Below, piece after piece: positions 19,496 to 29,626 of a DNA stretch of 64,000 nucleotides (within the stretch, counting starts at the first letter, position 1; each line of letters opens with the position of its first letter). The notes under the pieces were generated by a model. The model was not told where the DNA came from and did no database searches. It saw only the letters and a program-made list of their open reading frames with translations. The position numbers and the translations under genes are program-made. This DNA comes from Leptospira ellinghausenii (GTDB taxonomy: Bacteria > Spirochaetota > Leptospiria > Leptospirales > Leptospiraceae). The DNA is taken from assembly GCF_003114815.1 (NCBI RefSeq), contig NZ_BFAZ01000003.1, positions 186,001-250,000 on the forward strand, written 5' to 3'.

Positions 19496-20420
19496 TTGAA
19501 TTCTCTTTTTCGACTAATCTAAGGATTTCAGGATTGTACTTTCCTAAAACATTTTTGACAGATTCAAACTCATTAGTAGAAATTAATGTTCTGACTAGAT
19601 CCTTTTTAAGAAAAGGGAATGAATTTTTAGATATGATTTTTTCCCAAAATACATGGGTAGGGTTGTTATAATAATTTTTGAAAATCGGCTGTGTCAGGTT
19701 TTCAAATTTGATGTAAGTATTGGTTTTAAAATTATGTTTTTTCCAGTATTTCGTACCTCCAACCTCGTAAGATAAAATCAGAAATTTTTTCCAAGTTGTA
19801 GGAAAAAATACCATCGAATTCCAAAAGTTTTCAAATTCCTTTGATTGGATGATTTTGTTTTGAAATACTAAAAAATAACTCATTAAGTGATACGATAGTT
19901 CATAAGAATCGGTTAAACCCCAAACATCTATTTCTTGTGAATCGAATTTTTCAAAAATTGGAGCAAGTGGATAGATAGGGCCAAAAATACTATCATTTGT
20001 GATGATGATCTGGTTATATTTTTTCCAGTCACCTATTTCTGAAAACCCAACTTTCCAAGATCCAAAATCATAACCTAAGTTTTCTCTCCAGATATATTGC
20101 CTTAAGAATGGTTTTGTTTTTTCTATTTCTTCCGGTATGCTGGAGGGAGATGTGTCAATGAGTACGATATCAGTTTTTAACTCTTTTAATTTTGCTAGAT
20201 AAAAGAGTAAGCTTTCTTTGATTTTTCCATCAGTGTTATAGGTGGAGAACAAAACCAGACGATTTGTTGATTTATTAGTAAAGGATATTGAATTATAGAT
20301 TTTCGGTATTTTGTTTAAAAATATTTTTTTGAAAACACTCGTGTTTACCAAAAAATATAATAACTTTAACAGATGTTCTTTGCAAATAATTAATTTGCTT
20401 TTTTTTGTATAATTCAACAT
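19488..20420 (-). CDS. Rhamnan synthesis protein F (RgpF)-like glycosyltransferase
   Basis: This 310-residue minus-strand protein carries the RgpF-family block ENLGYDFGSWKVGF (about residues 115-128), followed by IIITNDSIFGPIYPLAPIF and DVWGLTDSYE. RgpF-like proteins assemble rhamnose-containing glycans, which fits the neighbouring rfb genes for dTDP-L-rhamnose. It is oriented against both neighbours and shares eight bases at its end with the preceding GT2. The N-terminal 40 residues contain one weakly hydrophobic stretch. Confidence 0.78.
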   Translation of the reverse strand: MLNYTKKSKLIICKEHLLKLLYFLVNTSVFKKIFLNKIPKIYNSISFTNKSTNRLVLFSTYNTDGKIKESLLFYLAKLKELKTDIVLIDTSPSSIPEEIEKTKPFLRQYIWRENLGYDFGSWKVGFSEIGDWKKYNQIIITNDSIFGPIYPLAPIFEKFDSQEIDVWGLTDSYELSYHLMSYFLVFQNKIIQSKEFENFWNSMVFFPTTWKKFLILSYEVGGTKYWKKHNFKTNTYIKFENLTQPIFKNYYNNPTHVFWEKIISKNSFPFLKKDLVRTLISTNEFESVKNVLGKYNPEILRLVEKENSIN

Positions 20421-20554
20421 TGTATTGATAACTTATTATTTCATTGTCATAGAAAAAGTCATTTTTAATCAATATTATTTTTGAAGTCTGCATTTTTCTA
20501 TTGTTGAGGATAAAAATCTCTTGATGTATCCCTTACAGTAAATTTATTAATTCT

Positions 20555-21700
20555 ATGGATTATTCTCAGTTTTCGGTAGTTGTGATTGGCTCAGGTTTTT
20601 TTGGTTCTGTAATTGCAGAGCGAGTTGCATCTGAGTTAAAGAGGAAAGTCCTAGTCATAGAGAAGAGAAACCATATCGGTGGTAATTGTTTCTCAGAAAT
20701 TGATCCAGAAACAGGGATTGAATTTCATACATATGGAACTCATATATTCCATACTTCCAATGAAAAAGTTTGGAATTACATTCATAAATTCACGGAATTC
20801 AATAATTACTTTCACCAAGTATTAACAACCTATCAAAATAAAGTTTACCAAATGCCGATCAATTTGGAGACAATCAATCAATTTTATAACGTTAATTTAA
20901 AACCTTTTGAAGTAGATGATTTTTTAGCAAAAGAAAAAGCAAAAGATAAAATCGATTCACCTCCAAAGAATTTTGAGGAGAAAGCAATCTCTTTGATTGG
21001 TAGACCACTATATGAAGCATTTATTCGCGGTTACACAAAAAAACAATGGAATAAGGATCCTAAGGATTTACCAGAGTTTATCTTAAATCGGCTTCCAATA
21101 CGAAAAAACTATAATGAAAGTTATTATTACAGTCGTTGGCAAGGTATTCCTCGGGATGGATATGGAAAAATATTTGAACGTATGTTATCTAATCCACTCA
21201 TCACTACACAATTAAATACGAATTATTTTGATATCAAAGATAAAATCTCAAAAGATGTAATCCTGGTTTATAGTGGACCATTGGACCAATTTTTTGATTA
21301 TAAATTTGGGAAACTTGAGTATCGTACACTTCGGTTTGAATCTGAGGTTCATCCATATGATGATTATTTAGGTACTTCTGTAATGAATTTTGCTGAAGAA
21401 TCTGTTCCTTATACGAGGATACACGAACCTAGGCATTTGCATCCAGAAAGGACATATGGACAAAAAACATTAACGATTAAGGAGTATTCTTCGTTAGATG
21501 ATGGAACTAATCCTTATTATCCAATCAATGATGAAAAAAATTCGAACTTAGTCAAGAAGTACCGAGAAGAAGCACATAGTTTGAAAAATGTATATATCAG
21601 TGGTAGGTTAGGAGATTATAAATACTTTGATATGCATGAAACGATTTCGTCTGCATTAGGATTATTTGAGGACAAAATTAAACCTTCGCTTAGTGAGTAA
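20555..21700 (+). CDS. glf: UDP-galactopyranose mutase
   Basis: This is a 381-residue flavoprotein that converts UDP-galactopyranose to UDP-galactofuranose. The FAD motif is VVIGSGFFGSVIAERVASE at residues 8-26, followed by VIEKRNHIGGNCF and the family hallmark GIEFHTYGTHIFHTSN. The middle has FIRGYTKKQWNKDP and the end has YISGRLGDYKYFDMHETI, both typical of Glf. Length is normal. Its presence predicts Galf in the surface glycan. It converges on a minus-strand GT2 with only nine bases between stops. Confidence 0.95.
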   Translation: MDYSQFSVVVIGSGFFGSVIAERVASELKRKVLVIEKRNHIGGNCFSEIDPETGIEFHTYGTHIFHTSNEKVWNYIHKFTEFNNYFHQVLTTYQNKVYQMPINLETINQFYNVNLKPFEVDDFLAKEKAKDKIDSPPKNFEEKAISLIGRPLYEAFIRGYTKKQWNKDPKDLPEFILNRLPIRKNYNESYYYSRWQGIPRDGYGKIFERMLSNPLITTQLNTNYFDIKDKISKDVILVYSGPLDQFFDYKFGKLEYRTLRFESEVHPYDDYLGTSVMNFAEESVPYTRIHEPRHLHPERTYGQKTLTIKEYSSLDDGTNPYYPINDEKNSNLVKKYREEAHSLKNVYISGRLGDYKYFDMHETISSALGLFEDKIKPSLSE

Positions 21701-21709
21701 AAAATAGCT

Positions 21710-22468
21710 CTATTGCTGTTTTTTACTAATACCAAATTTATATTTTACTAAAAACTTAAGAATTTCGTAAAACATAATGAGACGTCCAAGTGCCATTTTA
21801 TAAATAGGTCTCTTTTTTCCACCTAATCCGCGCATGGTAAATGTTTCCGCATGCCTTCTGTAAAGTAAGTAAGGTTCTTTTAAGAATAAAACTTTAGCAG
21901 TTAACTCCGCCACTAATCCAATCCACAGGTCATGTCCTATTTCTTTTGTTTTGGGAAAAGGTAAGGCTTTGTCCAATAAAGATTTTCGGAATGCCATACA
22001 AGATCCATAATAAGAGCTTCTCAAGACGTTTTTGAAGATTCCTTGTTTGGATCCAAAGTATTGAAAAAAAGAAGGGTGCATTTTGTTAAGTTTTTCATCC
22101 GTTACAATTGAGTCATGGATGACTAAATCAAACTTTTCAAGTTTTTGTATGACGGTAGTGACTTTGTTTTCCATCCAAACATCATCTTGGTCAGATAAAA
22201 AAATGAATTCACCTGAAACTTTGTACAATGCATTTTGAAAATTTTGTATTGGATCTTTGAATTTCTGGTCTAGGAAAAGTTGAATGCGTTTGTCGCTACT
22301 TGCGATTTTTTTTAAAATCTCACATGTACCGTCTGTAGAGGAGTCATCAGAAATGATGATTTCATCCTCTGCGGAGAGTTGGATTAAAATTGAATTCAAT
22401 TGTTCGGAGATATACTTTTCACCGTTATAGGTTGCAATACAAACGCTGACTTTAGGTTTATTTGGCAT
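21710..22468 (-). CDS. Glycosyltransferase family 2
   Basis: This minus-strand GT-A enzyme has about 252 residues. I start it at ATG 22468 (MPNKPKVSVCIATYNGEKY); a TTG at 22492 would add eight residues without a ribosome binding site. Motifs: IISDDSSTDGT near residue 45 and FLSDQDDVW near 90, the DxD metal site, which together typify rhamnosyltransferase-like GT2 proteins. The loop RRHAETFTMRG is also usual for that group. Given rfbCBAD next door, rhamnosyl transfer is a reasonable guess but unproven. Confidence 0.85.
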   Translation of the reverse strand: MPNKPKVSVCIATYNGEKYISEQLNSILIQLSAEDEIIISDDSSTDGTCEILKKIASSDKRIQLFLDQKFKDPIQNFQNALYKVSGEFIFLSDQDDVWMENKVTTVIQKLEKFDLVIHDSIVTDEKLNKMHPSFFQYFGSKQGIFKNVLRSSYYGSCMAFRKSLLDKALPFPKTKEIGHDLWIGLVAELTAKVLFLKEPYLLYRRHAETFTMRGLGGKKRPIYKMALGRLIMFYEILKFLVKYKFGISKKQQ

Positions 22469-22644
22469 TTTGTTTGTGACTTTGTTGGTCAATTTAAGGA
22501 AAATGCAAATATAACTTTCGTCAATTACAATCTAAAATAGGTTTTCATAAAAACATTTTCATGATTCGTTTCATGGGTTCGATTTTTTCTATGCGTAGGA
22601 CTCATTTTTTAAATGATTACAAGAAGTTGGTGGCAAATTAGAGA

Positions 22645-23193
22645 ATGCAAACGCAAGTTTTTCCTATCAAAGGACCTGTCTTAATTTTTCCTAAGGTACA
22701 TGGTGATGACAGAGGATTTTTTTTTGAATCTTTTAAGTCGTCTGAATATGAAAAATTGGGAATTCCAAAAATCTTTTTACAAGACAATCACTCGAAATCA
22801 GGCAAAAATGTTTTGAGAGGTTTACACTACCAATCTCCTCCTCACGACCAAGGAAAATTGGTAAGAGTAGTCAGAGGTTCTGTCTTGGATGTCATTGTTG
22901 ATATTAGAAAAGATTCACCCACTTATGGTGAACATTTCTCTGTAAAACTAACAGAGAAAAATCATGAGATTTTCTGGGTCCCTTCTGGTTTTTTACACGG
23001 ATTTATTACTCTAGAAGACAACACCGAATTTTTATACAAAGTTACAAATGAATACTCGAAGGAAAGTGAAGGTGGAGTCATTTTTAATGACCCAACTTTA
23101 AACATAAACTGGGGTATTCCATATCAAGATTGTATATTATCTGAGAAGGATAAAGTGTTACCTTTCTTTAAAGATTTCAAAAGTCCTTTTTAA
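22645..23193 (+). CDS. rfbC: dTDP-4-dehydrorhamnose 3,5-epimerase
   Basis: This is the 182-residue RmlC cupin enzyme, third step of dTDP-L-rhamnose synthesis. Catalytic His61 is in LRGLHYQ, and the conserved Tyr lies in NTEFLYKVTNEY (residue 131). DDRGFFFESF at 21-30 is the usual substrate loop. It is the first gene of the rfbC-B-A-D run and is preceded by 150 bases of AT-rich intergenic DNA that must hold the promoter, although I could not pick a convincing -35/-10 pair. Confidence 0.96.
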   Translation: MQTQVFPIKGPVLIFPKVHGDDRGFFFESFKSSEYEKLGIPKIFLQDNHSKSGKNVLRGLHYQSPPHDQGKLVRVVRGSVLDVIVDIRKDSPTYGEHFSVKLTEKNHEIFWVPSGFLHGFITLEDNTEFLYKVTNEYSKESEGGVIFNDPTLNINWGIPYQDCILSEKDKVLPFFKDFKSPF

Positions 23194-23230
23194 CCGAAAT
23201 TGATTTAGTTCAGGAAGAATTTTCACTTAT

Positions 23231-24289
23231 ATGTCAAAACAAAGAAACATTTTAGTAACTGGTGGAGCCGGATTTATAGGCTCAAATTTTGTTCATACTT
23301 TACTTGAATCAAATGAGGATTTAAAGGTTACTGTCGTAGACAAACTTACATATGCTGGTAATCTAAAAAATCTTGAACGATGGTTAAATGATAAAAGGTT
23401 TCAATTCATTAAGTTAGATATCACTGATAAAGAAAAAGTTTTAGATCTCGCAAACCAAATTGAGATCAATGAAATTGCACACTTTGCTGCTGAGTCACAT
23501 GTTGATCGATCGATCTTAGGACCTGAAGAGTTTGTGAAAACAAATGTACTTGGAACATTTTATATGTTAGAGTTAGGTAAAAAGCTTTTTGAAATGAATT
23601 CTTTAAGAGTATTTTTACATGTGTCAACAGATGAAGTTTTTGGGACATTGGGGAAAGACGGAGCGTTTACTGAATTAACGCCATATGCTCCGAATTCGCC
23701 TTATTCAGCATCAAAAGCTGGTTCTGATCATCTGGTAAGGTCTTATTTCCATACCTATCAACTACCAGTCATTACCACGAACTGTTCCAATAATTATGGA
23801 CCATTTCATTTTCCTGAAAAATTAATACCGCTCATGATCCTTAATTGTCTGCAAGGAAAATCACTTCCAGTTTATGGGACAGGTGAGAATATTCGCGATT
23901 GGTTATATGTCAAAGACCATTGTTTGGCGATTAACTTGGTAATGAAAAAAGGTAAATTTGGTGAAACCTATAATATAGGAACACGGAATGAAAAAACAAA
24001 CTTAGAAATCGTTAATCTTATTTGTGATTTAATGGATAAAAAACATCCTGAAGGTAAACCCCATAGAAATTTGATCAAGTTTGTGAAGGACCGTCCTGGG
24101 CATGACTTTCGCTATGCGATTGATCCAAAAAAGATTGAGACAGAAATTGGTTGGAAACCTATTTATAAATTCGAAGTTGCAATCGAAGAAACCATAGATT
24201 GGTATCTGAACAATAAAGTTTGGTGGGAAGAAATTATTTCAGGTCAATATAATCAATATTATGAGTTGCAGTATAAGGAAGCAAATTGA
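23231..24289 (+). CDS. rfbB: dTDP-glucose 4,6-dehydratase
   Basis: This is the 352-residue RmlB, second step of the dTDP-L-rhamnose pathway. NAD motif TGGAGFIG sits at residues 10-17; the catalytic STDEVFG (Asp134-Glu135) and YSASK (Tyr158, Lys162) are intact. [10 protein letters not shown] (36-44) is the classical dTDP-sugar dehydratase signature. The stop TGA overlaps a TTG of the following gene, so rfbB and rfbA are tightly coupled. Confidence 0.96.
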   Translation: MSKQRNILVTGGAGFIGSNFVHTLLESNEDLKVTVVDKLTYAGNLKNLERWLNDKRFQFIKLDITDKEKVLDLANQIEINEIAHFAAESHVDRSILGPEEFVKTNVLGTFYMLELGKKLFEMNSLRVFLHVSTDEVFGTLGKDGAFTELTPYAPNSPYSASKAGSDHLVRSYFHTYQLPVITTNCSNNYGPFHFPEKLIPLMILNCLQGKSLPVYGTGENIRDWLYVKDHCLAINLVMKKGKFGETYNIGTRNEKTNLEIVNLICDLMDKKHPEGKPHRNLIKFVKDRPGHDFRYAIDPKKIETEIGWKPIYKFEVAIEETIDWYLNNKVWWEEIISGQYNQYYELQYKEAN

Positions 24290-24291
24290 AT

Positions 24292-25170
24292 ATGAAAGGA
24301 ATTATTTTAGCAGGCGGATCTGGTACACGCCTATATCCTGTTACAAAAGTAGTCTGTAAACAATTACTTCCTATCTACGATAAACCGATGATTTATTATC
24401 CACTTAGTACTTTGTTACTAGCTGGAATTCGCGATATATTAATCATCTCTACTCCAGAGTCGACTCCGCTTTTTAAAGAAATGTTAGGCAATGGTAAACA
24501 ATGGGGAATCAACCTTCAATACGAAGTACAACCATCACCGGATGGACTGGCCCAAGCTTTTCTGATTGGTGAAAGATTCTTAAATGGAGGAGAAGCCTGT
24601 TCATTGATTTTGGGAGATAATATTTTCTTTGGACATGGAATGGAAGAGAATTTATCAGCAGCAGTCAAAAAGAGTAATGGAGCCACAGTTTTTGCTTACC
24701 ACGTAAATGATCCAGAAAGGTATGGAGTTGTTGAGTTTGACGAACATAGAAAAGCGGTTTCCATAGAGGAAAAACCCAAAGTTCCCAAGAGTAATTACGC
24801 TGTGACGGGTCTTTATTTTTATGATGAAAATGTAGTAGAGTATGCTAAGTCAGTTAAACCATCAAATCGGGGAGAATTAGAAATCACTGATTTGAATAAG
24901 ATTTATCTCGAAAAAGGGAAGTTAGACGTCCAACTGATGGGAAGAGGATTTGCTTGGTTAGATACTGGGACACATGAATCTCTTTTGGAAGCATCTACTT
25001 TTGTTGAAACTGTTGAACGTAGGCAAGGATTGAAGATTGCTTGTCCTGAAGAAATAGCTTTTAGAAAGGGTTATATTTCAAGGAAAGAATTGGAAGAACT
25101 TGCAATTCCTTTAAAAAAGAATGGTTACGGGCAATACTTGTTTCGCATTTTAAACGAAACGATTTATTAA
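24292..25170 (+). CDS. rfbA: Glucose-1-phosphate thymidylyltransferase
   Basis: This is RmlA, which makes dTDP-glucose from glucose-1-phosphate and dTTP. Starting at ATG 24292 gives the standard N-terminus [16 protein letters not shown]; a TTG at 24286 overlapping the rfbB stop is the alternative. Other signatures are [36 protein letters not shown] and [13 protein letters not shown]. Length (292 residues) is normal. Confidence 0.96.
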   Translation: MKGIILAGGSGTRLYPVTKVVCKQLLPIYDKPMIYYPLSTLLLAGIRDILIISTPESTPLFKEMLGNGKQWGINLQYEVQPSPDGLAQAFLIGERFLNGGEACSLILGDNIFFGHGMEENLSAAVKKSNGATVFAYHVNDPERYGVVEFDEHRKAVSIEEKPKVPKSNYAVTGLYFYDENVVEYAKSVKPSNRGELEITDLNKIYLEKGKLDVQLMGRGFAWLDTGTHESLLEASTFVETVERRQGLKIACPEEIAFRKGYISRKELEELAIPLKKNGYGQYLFRILNETIY

Positions 25171-25177
25171 AAATATA

Positions 25178-26035
25178 ATGAAATCAATTGTTGTATTAGG
25201 ATCCACAGGTCAGTTAGCAAGTGAATTGAGAGATATTTCTAATTTGGAAAAACAATATCAATTTCATTTTGTAAGTAGAAATGAAGTAAATTTTGAGTCG
25301 GAGATAGAAATCAAAAATTACTTCTCAAATTTATTGCCCAAAGATACACTCGGCATCATCAATGCGGTTGCCTATACTGCTGTCGATTTAGCGGAAACAG
25401 AAATTGCAAAGGCAAAATCAATTAACACTGTAGCTCCTGGAATTATATCTGAAAAATGTAATCAACTCGGAATTAAGTTCGTACACATCTCCACTGATTT
25501 TGTTTTTGATGGCCAAAATTCTAAACCCTATCTTGAAACAGACCCAAAAAATCCACTTTCTGTATATGGGAAAACAAAATCGGAAGGTGAAGATTTGGTT
25601 TTGCAAAATGATAAAAATGCAATCATCCTTCGCACTTCGTGGGTTTATTCAAAATATGGAAAAAATTTTTTAAAAACAATGCTCAGGCTATCGAGTGAAA
25701 GAGGGGAAATATCCGTTGTTGATGATCAGATTGGAACTCCAACATGGGCTAAAGACTTAGCGAATGTTAGCTTAGAGGCATTGACATCGAACCTTTCCGG
25801 GATATTTCATTTCTCCAATGAAGGTGTTGCAAGTTGGTATGATTTCGCATATGAGATTGTTTCTCTATCAAACAAAAAATGCAAAGTGAAACCAATTCCC
25901 TCCGCTTCTTATCCGACTCCAGCCAAGAGACCGTCTTTCAGTGTATTAAACAAAACAAAAATTCGAAATTCATTCCAATTCCAAAATTACCATTGGAAAG
26001 ATAGGATTCCACTCGTTTTGAGTGAATTAATTTAA
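25178..26035 (+). CDS. rfbD: dTDP-4-dehydrorhamnose reductase
   Basis: This is the 285-residue RmlD, last step to dTDP-L-rhamnose. It starts with the nucleotide motif VLGSTGQLASEL, has NAVAYTAVDLAE (RmlD-type), STDFVFDG, the catalytic YGKTKSEGE, and RTSWVYSKYGKNFLKTML. It follows rfbA by seven bases and ends the dTDP-rhamnose set, so all four enzymes are present and intact. Confidence 0.95.
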   Translation: MKSIVVLGSTGQLASELRDISNLEKQYQFHFVSRNEVNFESEIEIKNYFSNLLPKDTLGIINAVAYTAVDLAETEIAKAKSINTVAPGIISEKCNQLGIKFVHISTDFVFDGQNSKPYLETDPKNPLSVYGKTKSEGEDLVLQNDKNAIILRTSWVYSKYGKNFLKTMLRLSSERGEISVVDDQIGTPTWAKDLANVSLEALTSNLSGIFHFSNEGVASWYDFAYEIVSLSNKKCKVKPIPSASYPTPAKRPSFSVLNKTKIRNSFQFQNYHWKDRIPLVLSELI

Positions 26036-26048
26036 TAGGAAAAATTAT

Positions 26049-26813
26049 ATGCCTAAAGTATCAGTCATCATGCCAGCCTACAATGCGGCTTTATATTTAG
26101 AAGAATCTGTAGATACACTACTTAAACAATCATTTCGAGACTGGGAACTTTTGTTAGTTGATGATTGTTCCAAAGATGAAACTGCAAAGATTGCAAAAGA
26201 ATTAGAATCGAAGGATAAAAGAATCTATTTTATACAAAAAGAAAAAAATTCTGGTTCAGCTGATACTAGAAACCAAGGAATCAAACTTGCAAAGGGTGAA
26301 TACATTGCGTTTTTAGATGCAGATGATCTTTGGGAGCCTGATTTTTTAGAGAAAATGATTCCTTTTATGGAAAAAAACAATTCCCCTTTTTCGTTTTCGT
26401 CATACCGAATCATCGACGAAAATGGATTCGAATTTTGTGAGCCGTTTATAGTAGAATCAAAAACATTTACTTACAGAAATTTATTATTTTATAATCGTGT
26501 TGGATTACTCACTGCCATTTTTCATGTTCCTGCTGTTGGAAAAAAATATTTTGATCCATCACTGAAAAGCCTTCGGGATGATTATGCTCTTTGGTTGGAT
26601 ATTCTTCGTGAAGGACGGGTTGCTTATGCGAATTCAGCGATCTTGGCCCGATACCGAGTTAGGAGGGGCGCTGCAACATCTAACAAAAAAAAAGTGATGT
26701 TAGCTCATTTCCGAATGTTAAAAAATCGGGAAAAACTCAACCCTTTGTATGCCTTCCTTTTGACCATAATTCATGGTTTTATGGGAATTCGCAAATATAG
26801 AATCAAATCGTAG
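26049..26813 (+). CDS. Glycosyltransferase family 2
   Basis: This is a 254-residue GT-A enzyme: VSVIMPAYNAALYLEESVDTLL, VDDCSKDETAKIA (about 37-50), GSADTRNQGIKLAKGEYIAFLDADDLW with the DxDD metal site near residue 95. It resembles the EpsE/TuaG-like transferases common in capsule clusters (RDDYALWLDILREG near residue 178 is characteristic). Only 13 bases separate it from rfbD, so it is probably co-transcribed with the rhamnose genes. Confidence 0.87.
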   Translation: MPKVSVIMPAYNAALYLEESVDTLLKQSFRDWELLLVDDCSKDETAKIAKELESKDKRIYFIQKEKNSGSADTRNQGIKLAKGEYIAFLDADDLWEPDFLEKMIPFMEKNNSPFSFSSYRIIDENGFEFCEPFIVESKTFTYRNLLFYNRVGLLTAIFHVPAVGKKYFDPSLKSLRDDYALWLDILREGRVAYANSAILARYRVRRGAATSNKKKVMLAHFRMLKNREKLNPLYAFLLTIIHGFMGIRKYRIKS

Positions 26814-26883
26814 ATTTGAACCATTCGATTGAAGGATTTGGCGCTTGACTTTCTCCAATACTTGGTATTTTTAGATATAAACT

Positions 26884-27678
26884 ATGGTCGCTAGACGTAA
26901 CCTCGGACGTTCTGAAAATACGTTCAAAACATCACTTATCATCCCAATTTACAATGAATCTTCCCATTTGGAAGAGTTCTTACAAAAGATTGATGCTTTG
27001 CCTTTAAACACAAAAAAAGAATTAGTTTTCATAGACGATGCTTCTCGGGACAATTCGCTTTCCATTTTACAGAACTTTAAGTTCCGTTCTGAACATAAGA
27101 TTTTAGCCCAAGAAAAAAATCAGGGGAAGGGTGCTGCTCTTCACAGAGGGATTGATGAAGCAACTGGGAATGTAATCATCATCCAAGATGCCGACTTTGA
27201 ATATGACATGGATGAAATTCAAATGTTAATCCAACCAATCGTCAATGGAAAGGCGGATGTAGTTTTTGGTTCTCGGTTTAAAAAAGATGGAAGGCAAGTG
27301 CATCGAACTTTTCATTATTTGATCAATCGAATCCTTACAATCCTTTCCAATTTCCTGAGTGGTTTATATCTAACCGATATGGAAACATGTTATAAAGTAT
27401 TCCGTTCGGATATTATCAAGAATATTTATTTAGAATCAAGAAGATTTGGTTTTGAACCAGAAGTAACTGCAAAAGTAGCTCGTTTAAAAATAAGAGTCCA
27501 AGAATTTCCAATTTCTTATTATCCTCGAAATTATTTAGAGGGTAAAAAAATTACTTGGAAGGATGGGATAGCTGCAATACGTCATATTGTTTATTTCAAT
27601 CTGATCAAAAACAAAAGAGATTTTTTCAAAAAAACACTCCCTGAAAAGTACATTCCGAAAACAGCCAACTGGTTATAA
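26884..27678 (+). CDS. DPM1-like polyprenyl-phosphate sugar synthase (GT2), soluble type
   Basis: This 264-residue GT2 has [32 protein letters not shown] (DxD with the FEYD extension), [12 protein letters not shown] and [12 protein letters not shown], the set seen in dolichyl-phosphate mannose/glucose synthase-like enzymes. No C-terminal membrane helices are present, unlike the two related genes downstream. It should charge undecaprenyl phosphate with one sugar at the cytoplasmic face for a GT-C enzyme. Start ATG 26884 has no clear Shine-Dalgarno sequence. The next gene begins four bases after its stop. Confidence 0.82.
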   Translation: MVARRNLGRSENTFKTSLIIPIYNESSHLEEFLQKIDALPLNTKKELVFIDDASRDNSLSILQNFKFRSEHKILAQEKNQGKGAALHRGIDEATGNVIIIQDADFEYDMDEIQMLIQPIVNGKADVVFGSRFKKDGRQVHRTFHYLINRILTILSNFLSGLYLTDMETCYKVFRSDIIKNIYLESRRFGFEPEVTAKVARLKIRVQEFPISYYPRNYLEGKKITWKDGIAAIRHIVYFNLIKNKRDFFKKTLPEKYIPKTANWL

Positions 27679-27682
27679 AACA

Positions 27683-29626
27683 ATGAAAAGGTTTTATCCT
27701 TTTGTAATTGATTTTGTGATTTTGATTGGAATTTCGCTTTTATTTCAAACATACACAAATCAAAAGAACTTTAAATTAGATATCATTGGACTTGGTATCT
27801 TTTCTTTTCTTGTTTATGCCATATACCTTTGGCGTGTTTTCATTAAGGATCCATTACACTTTTGGAATCTGCTTCATGTCATTTTGCTTACTTGTTTTGT
27901 TTTTCTTAAAATAGCTGAATATGACCCAATTCAAATATTTCCACAAAAACTAGGAATCAAATTAGTAACTTTAATTTGGTTAGTTTTCATACTGATCTGC
28001 TTTCATAAATTGTCAGTGAAACAATTTCAAAATTTAGGTCCATTTTTGGCAGTGGTTCCCGTATTGTCTTTCATTGATTTTATGGCATATCCCTCTGTTC
28101 CTATTGCGATCGCTCTCATCATAACTATAAAAAATTCAATTTTACCAACGAATAAAGCGAAACCTATTTATTTACTTACATTAATCATTTTATTTCTTAT
28201 GATTGGTAGGGATTGGTGGGATGATTTTGCATTACAGCGCGGAGTAATTATTTTAGAAGCTTTTTTGTTTTTTCAACTCACTCAAATTTGGGAAAAAAAT
28301 GATTTAATTATATTTTTGAAATCTTGCATTTTCTTTTATATTATTAATTCGATTTTTATTTATTTTGCTCTTTATCTGGATCCAAAGTTCCAAATAACAT
28401 CCTATCGCGAAAACGTATATTTAATTCCTGTTAGTTTACTTGCGTCCAATTCACTTCTAATGATAATGATGTCTTTTTTGTTTTGGTTTGAGCCAGTCAA
28501 AAATAAAACAGAGAAGATTTTGCTTATTGTGGCATTTTTGGTTTCCGTCATCTGGTTTGGAATTACGGTTTCGAGAAATTCAATAGGTTCTCTTTTGGTG
28601 TTTTTGTTTTTTGTTTTATATATACGACAAAAACAGACCAAGAAAAAAAATCTTTTGTATAGCTTCACTACGATTATCGTTGTCGTCGGTTTTGCATTTT
28701 TGTTTTTTACTGAAAAATCAATTTTTAATCTGGGGTCAACAGCTGTAAGATTATCGATTTGGGGATTTTATATTATCAATACCTTACAAGAAAGTCCAAT
28801 GTTTGGATTTGGATTATACCCAGAAAATAAAATTCCATTTGACTCTGCCTTTAATATAAAGAATGAGTCATTGCACTATATCAAAGATTATATTGTTAAT
28901 TTTGATAGTTTTCCTCTTGCACACAATTTATACGTTCAGTTTTTTGGGTCCTTCGGAATCGTAGGTTTGCTTTTAGTCTTCGGTGTTTTGTTTTATTGTT
29001 TATTTCAAAAACGAATCAACTTAGCCAATATAATAAAGAATAATCAATTAGTTTCACTGGTTTTATTTGTTTGGATGTTACATGAGTTATATGATTTTAA
29101 TAGTTTGGAAATTTCTAACTTATTTGTGTTAGTCGGAATTTCCTCTATTTTAATGATTAAAAATCAGGATGTTTTCCTTGAGGAACGAAATGATGTGCTG
29201 GGAAACCGATCTACATTTATTCTGATTGCCATCTTTTTGATGATTGTATCCTTTCGGTTTTCATATGTAGATCATTTTACGTTAAAGTTTGCAAGGAAAG
29301 TGATTCCTCATAATTTCGAATTTTATTTACCTAGAAAGGATAATGTTTCAAAATTCAATCAATCTATGCCGGAATTTTCACTGGCTGATTATTTTTTCTT
29401 AGGTAACAAATTCTTTTTTTATAATTTAGCTGCAAAAGATGACTTAGAATCGAATTTGAAACATTTAAACTACTGTTTTGAGTTAGATAATTACCCTGCA
29501 ATTTGTTATTCAAAGTTAATTCAGTTTCAGTCCAGGGAAAAATATTTTCCTGACCTAATTCCATTATTTCAGTATTTTTTAAATCTGTATGATCCTTTTG
29601 GGATTTACCAACGAGAACAATTATGA
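27683..29626 (+). CDS. O-antigen ligase-like membrane protein (WaaL/Wzy_C family)
   Basis: This is a 647-residue protein with about twelve hydrophobic segments and a long soluble tail after residue 530. TVSRNSIGSLLVFLFFVLYI (about 295-315) and LAHNLYVQFFGSFGIVGLL (about 412-430) match the Arg and His regions of O-antigen ligases, where a periplasmic His is required for transfer of the polymer to lipid A-core. Wzy polymerases share this fold, so ligase versus polymerase is not decided; a separate Wzy candidate lies at 12120-13409, which favours ligase. It overlaps the next gene by four bases. Confidence 0.7.
   Translation: MKRFYPFVIDFVILIGISLLFQTYTNQKNFKLDIIGLGIFSFLVYAIYLWRVFIKDPLHFWNLLHVILLTCFVFLKIAEYDPIQIFPQKLGIKLVTLIWLVFILICFHKLSVKQFQNLGPFLAVVPVLSFIDFMAYPSVPIAIALIITIKNSILPTNKAKPIYLLTLIILFLMIGRDWWDDFALQRGVIILEAFLFFQLTQIWEKNDLIIFLKSCIFFYIINSIFIYFALYLDPKFQITSYRENVYLIPVSLLASNSLLMIMMSFLFWFEPVKNKTEKILLIVAFLVSVIWFGITVSRNSIGSLLVFLFFVLYIRQKQTKKKNLLYSFTTIIVVVGFAFLFFTEKSIFNLGSTAVRLSIWGFYIINTLQESPMFGFGLYPENKIPFDSAFNIKNESLHYIKDYIVNFDSFPLAHNLYVQFFGSFGIVGLLLVFGVLFYCLFQKRINLANIIKNNQLVSLVLFVWMLHELYDFNSLEISNLFVLVGISSILMIKNQDVFLEERNDVLGNRSTFILIAIFLMIVSFRFSYVDHFTLKFARKVIPHNFEFYLPRKDNVSKFNQSMPEFSLADYFFLGNKFFFYNLAAKDDLESNLKHLNYCFELDNYPAICYSKLIQFQSREKYFPDLIPLFQYFLNLYDPFGIYQREQL

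Noticed and set aside
26845..26871. TTGACT-15-TATTTT as a promoter before the DPM1-like gene
   Set aside because: The spacing is too short and the better TATAAA-like sequence is 25 bases away; not convincing in AT-rich DNA.
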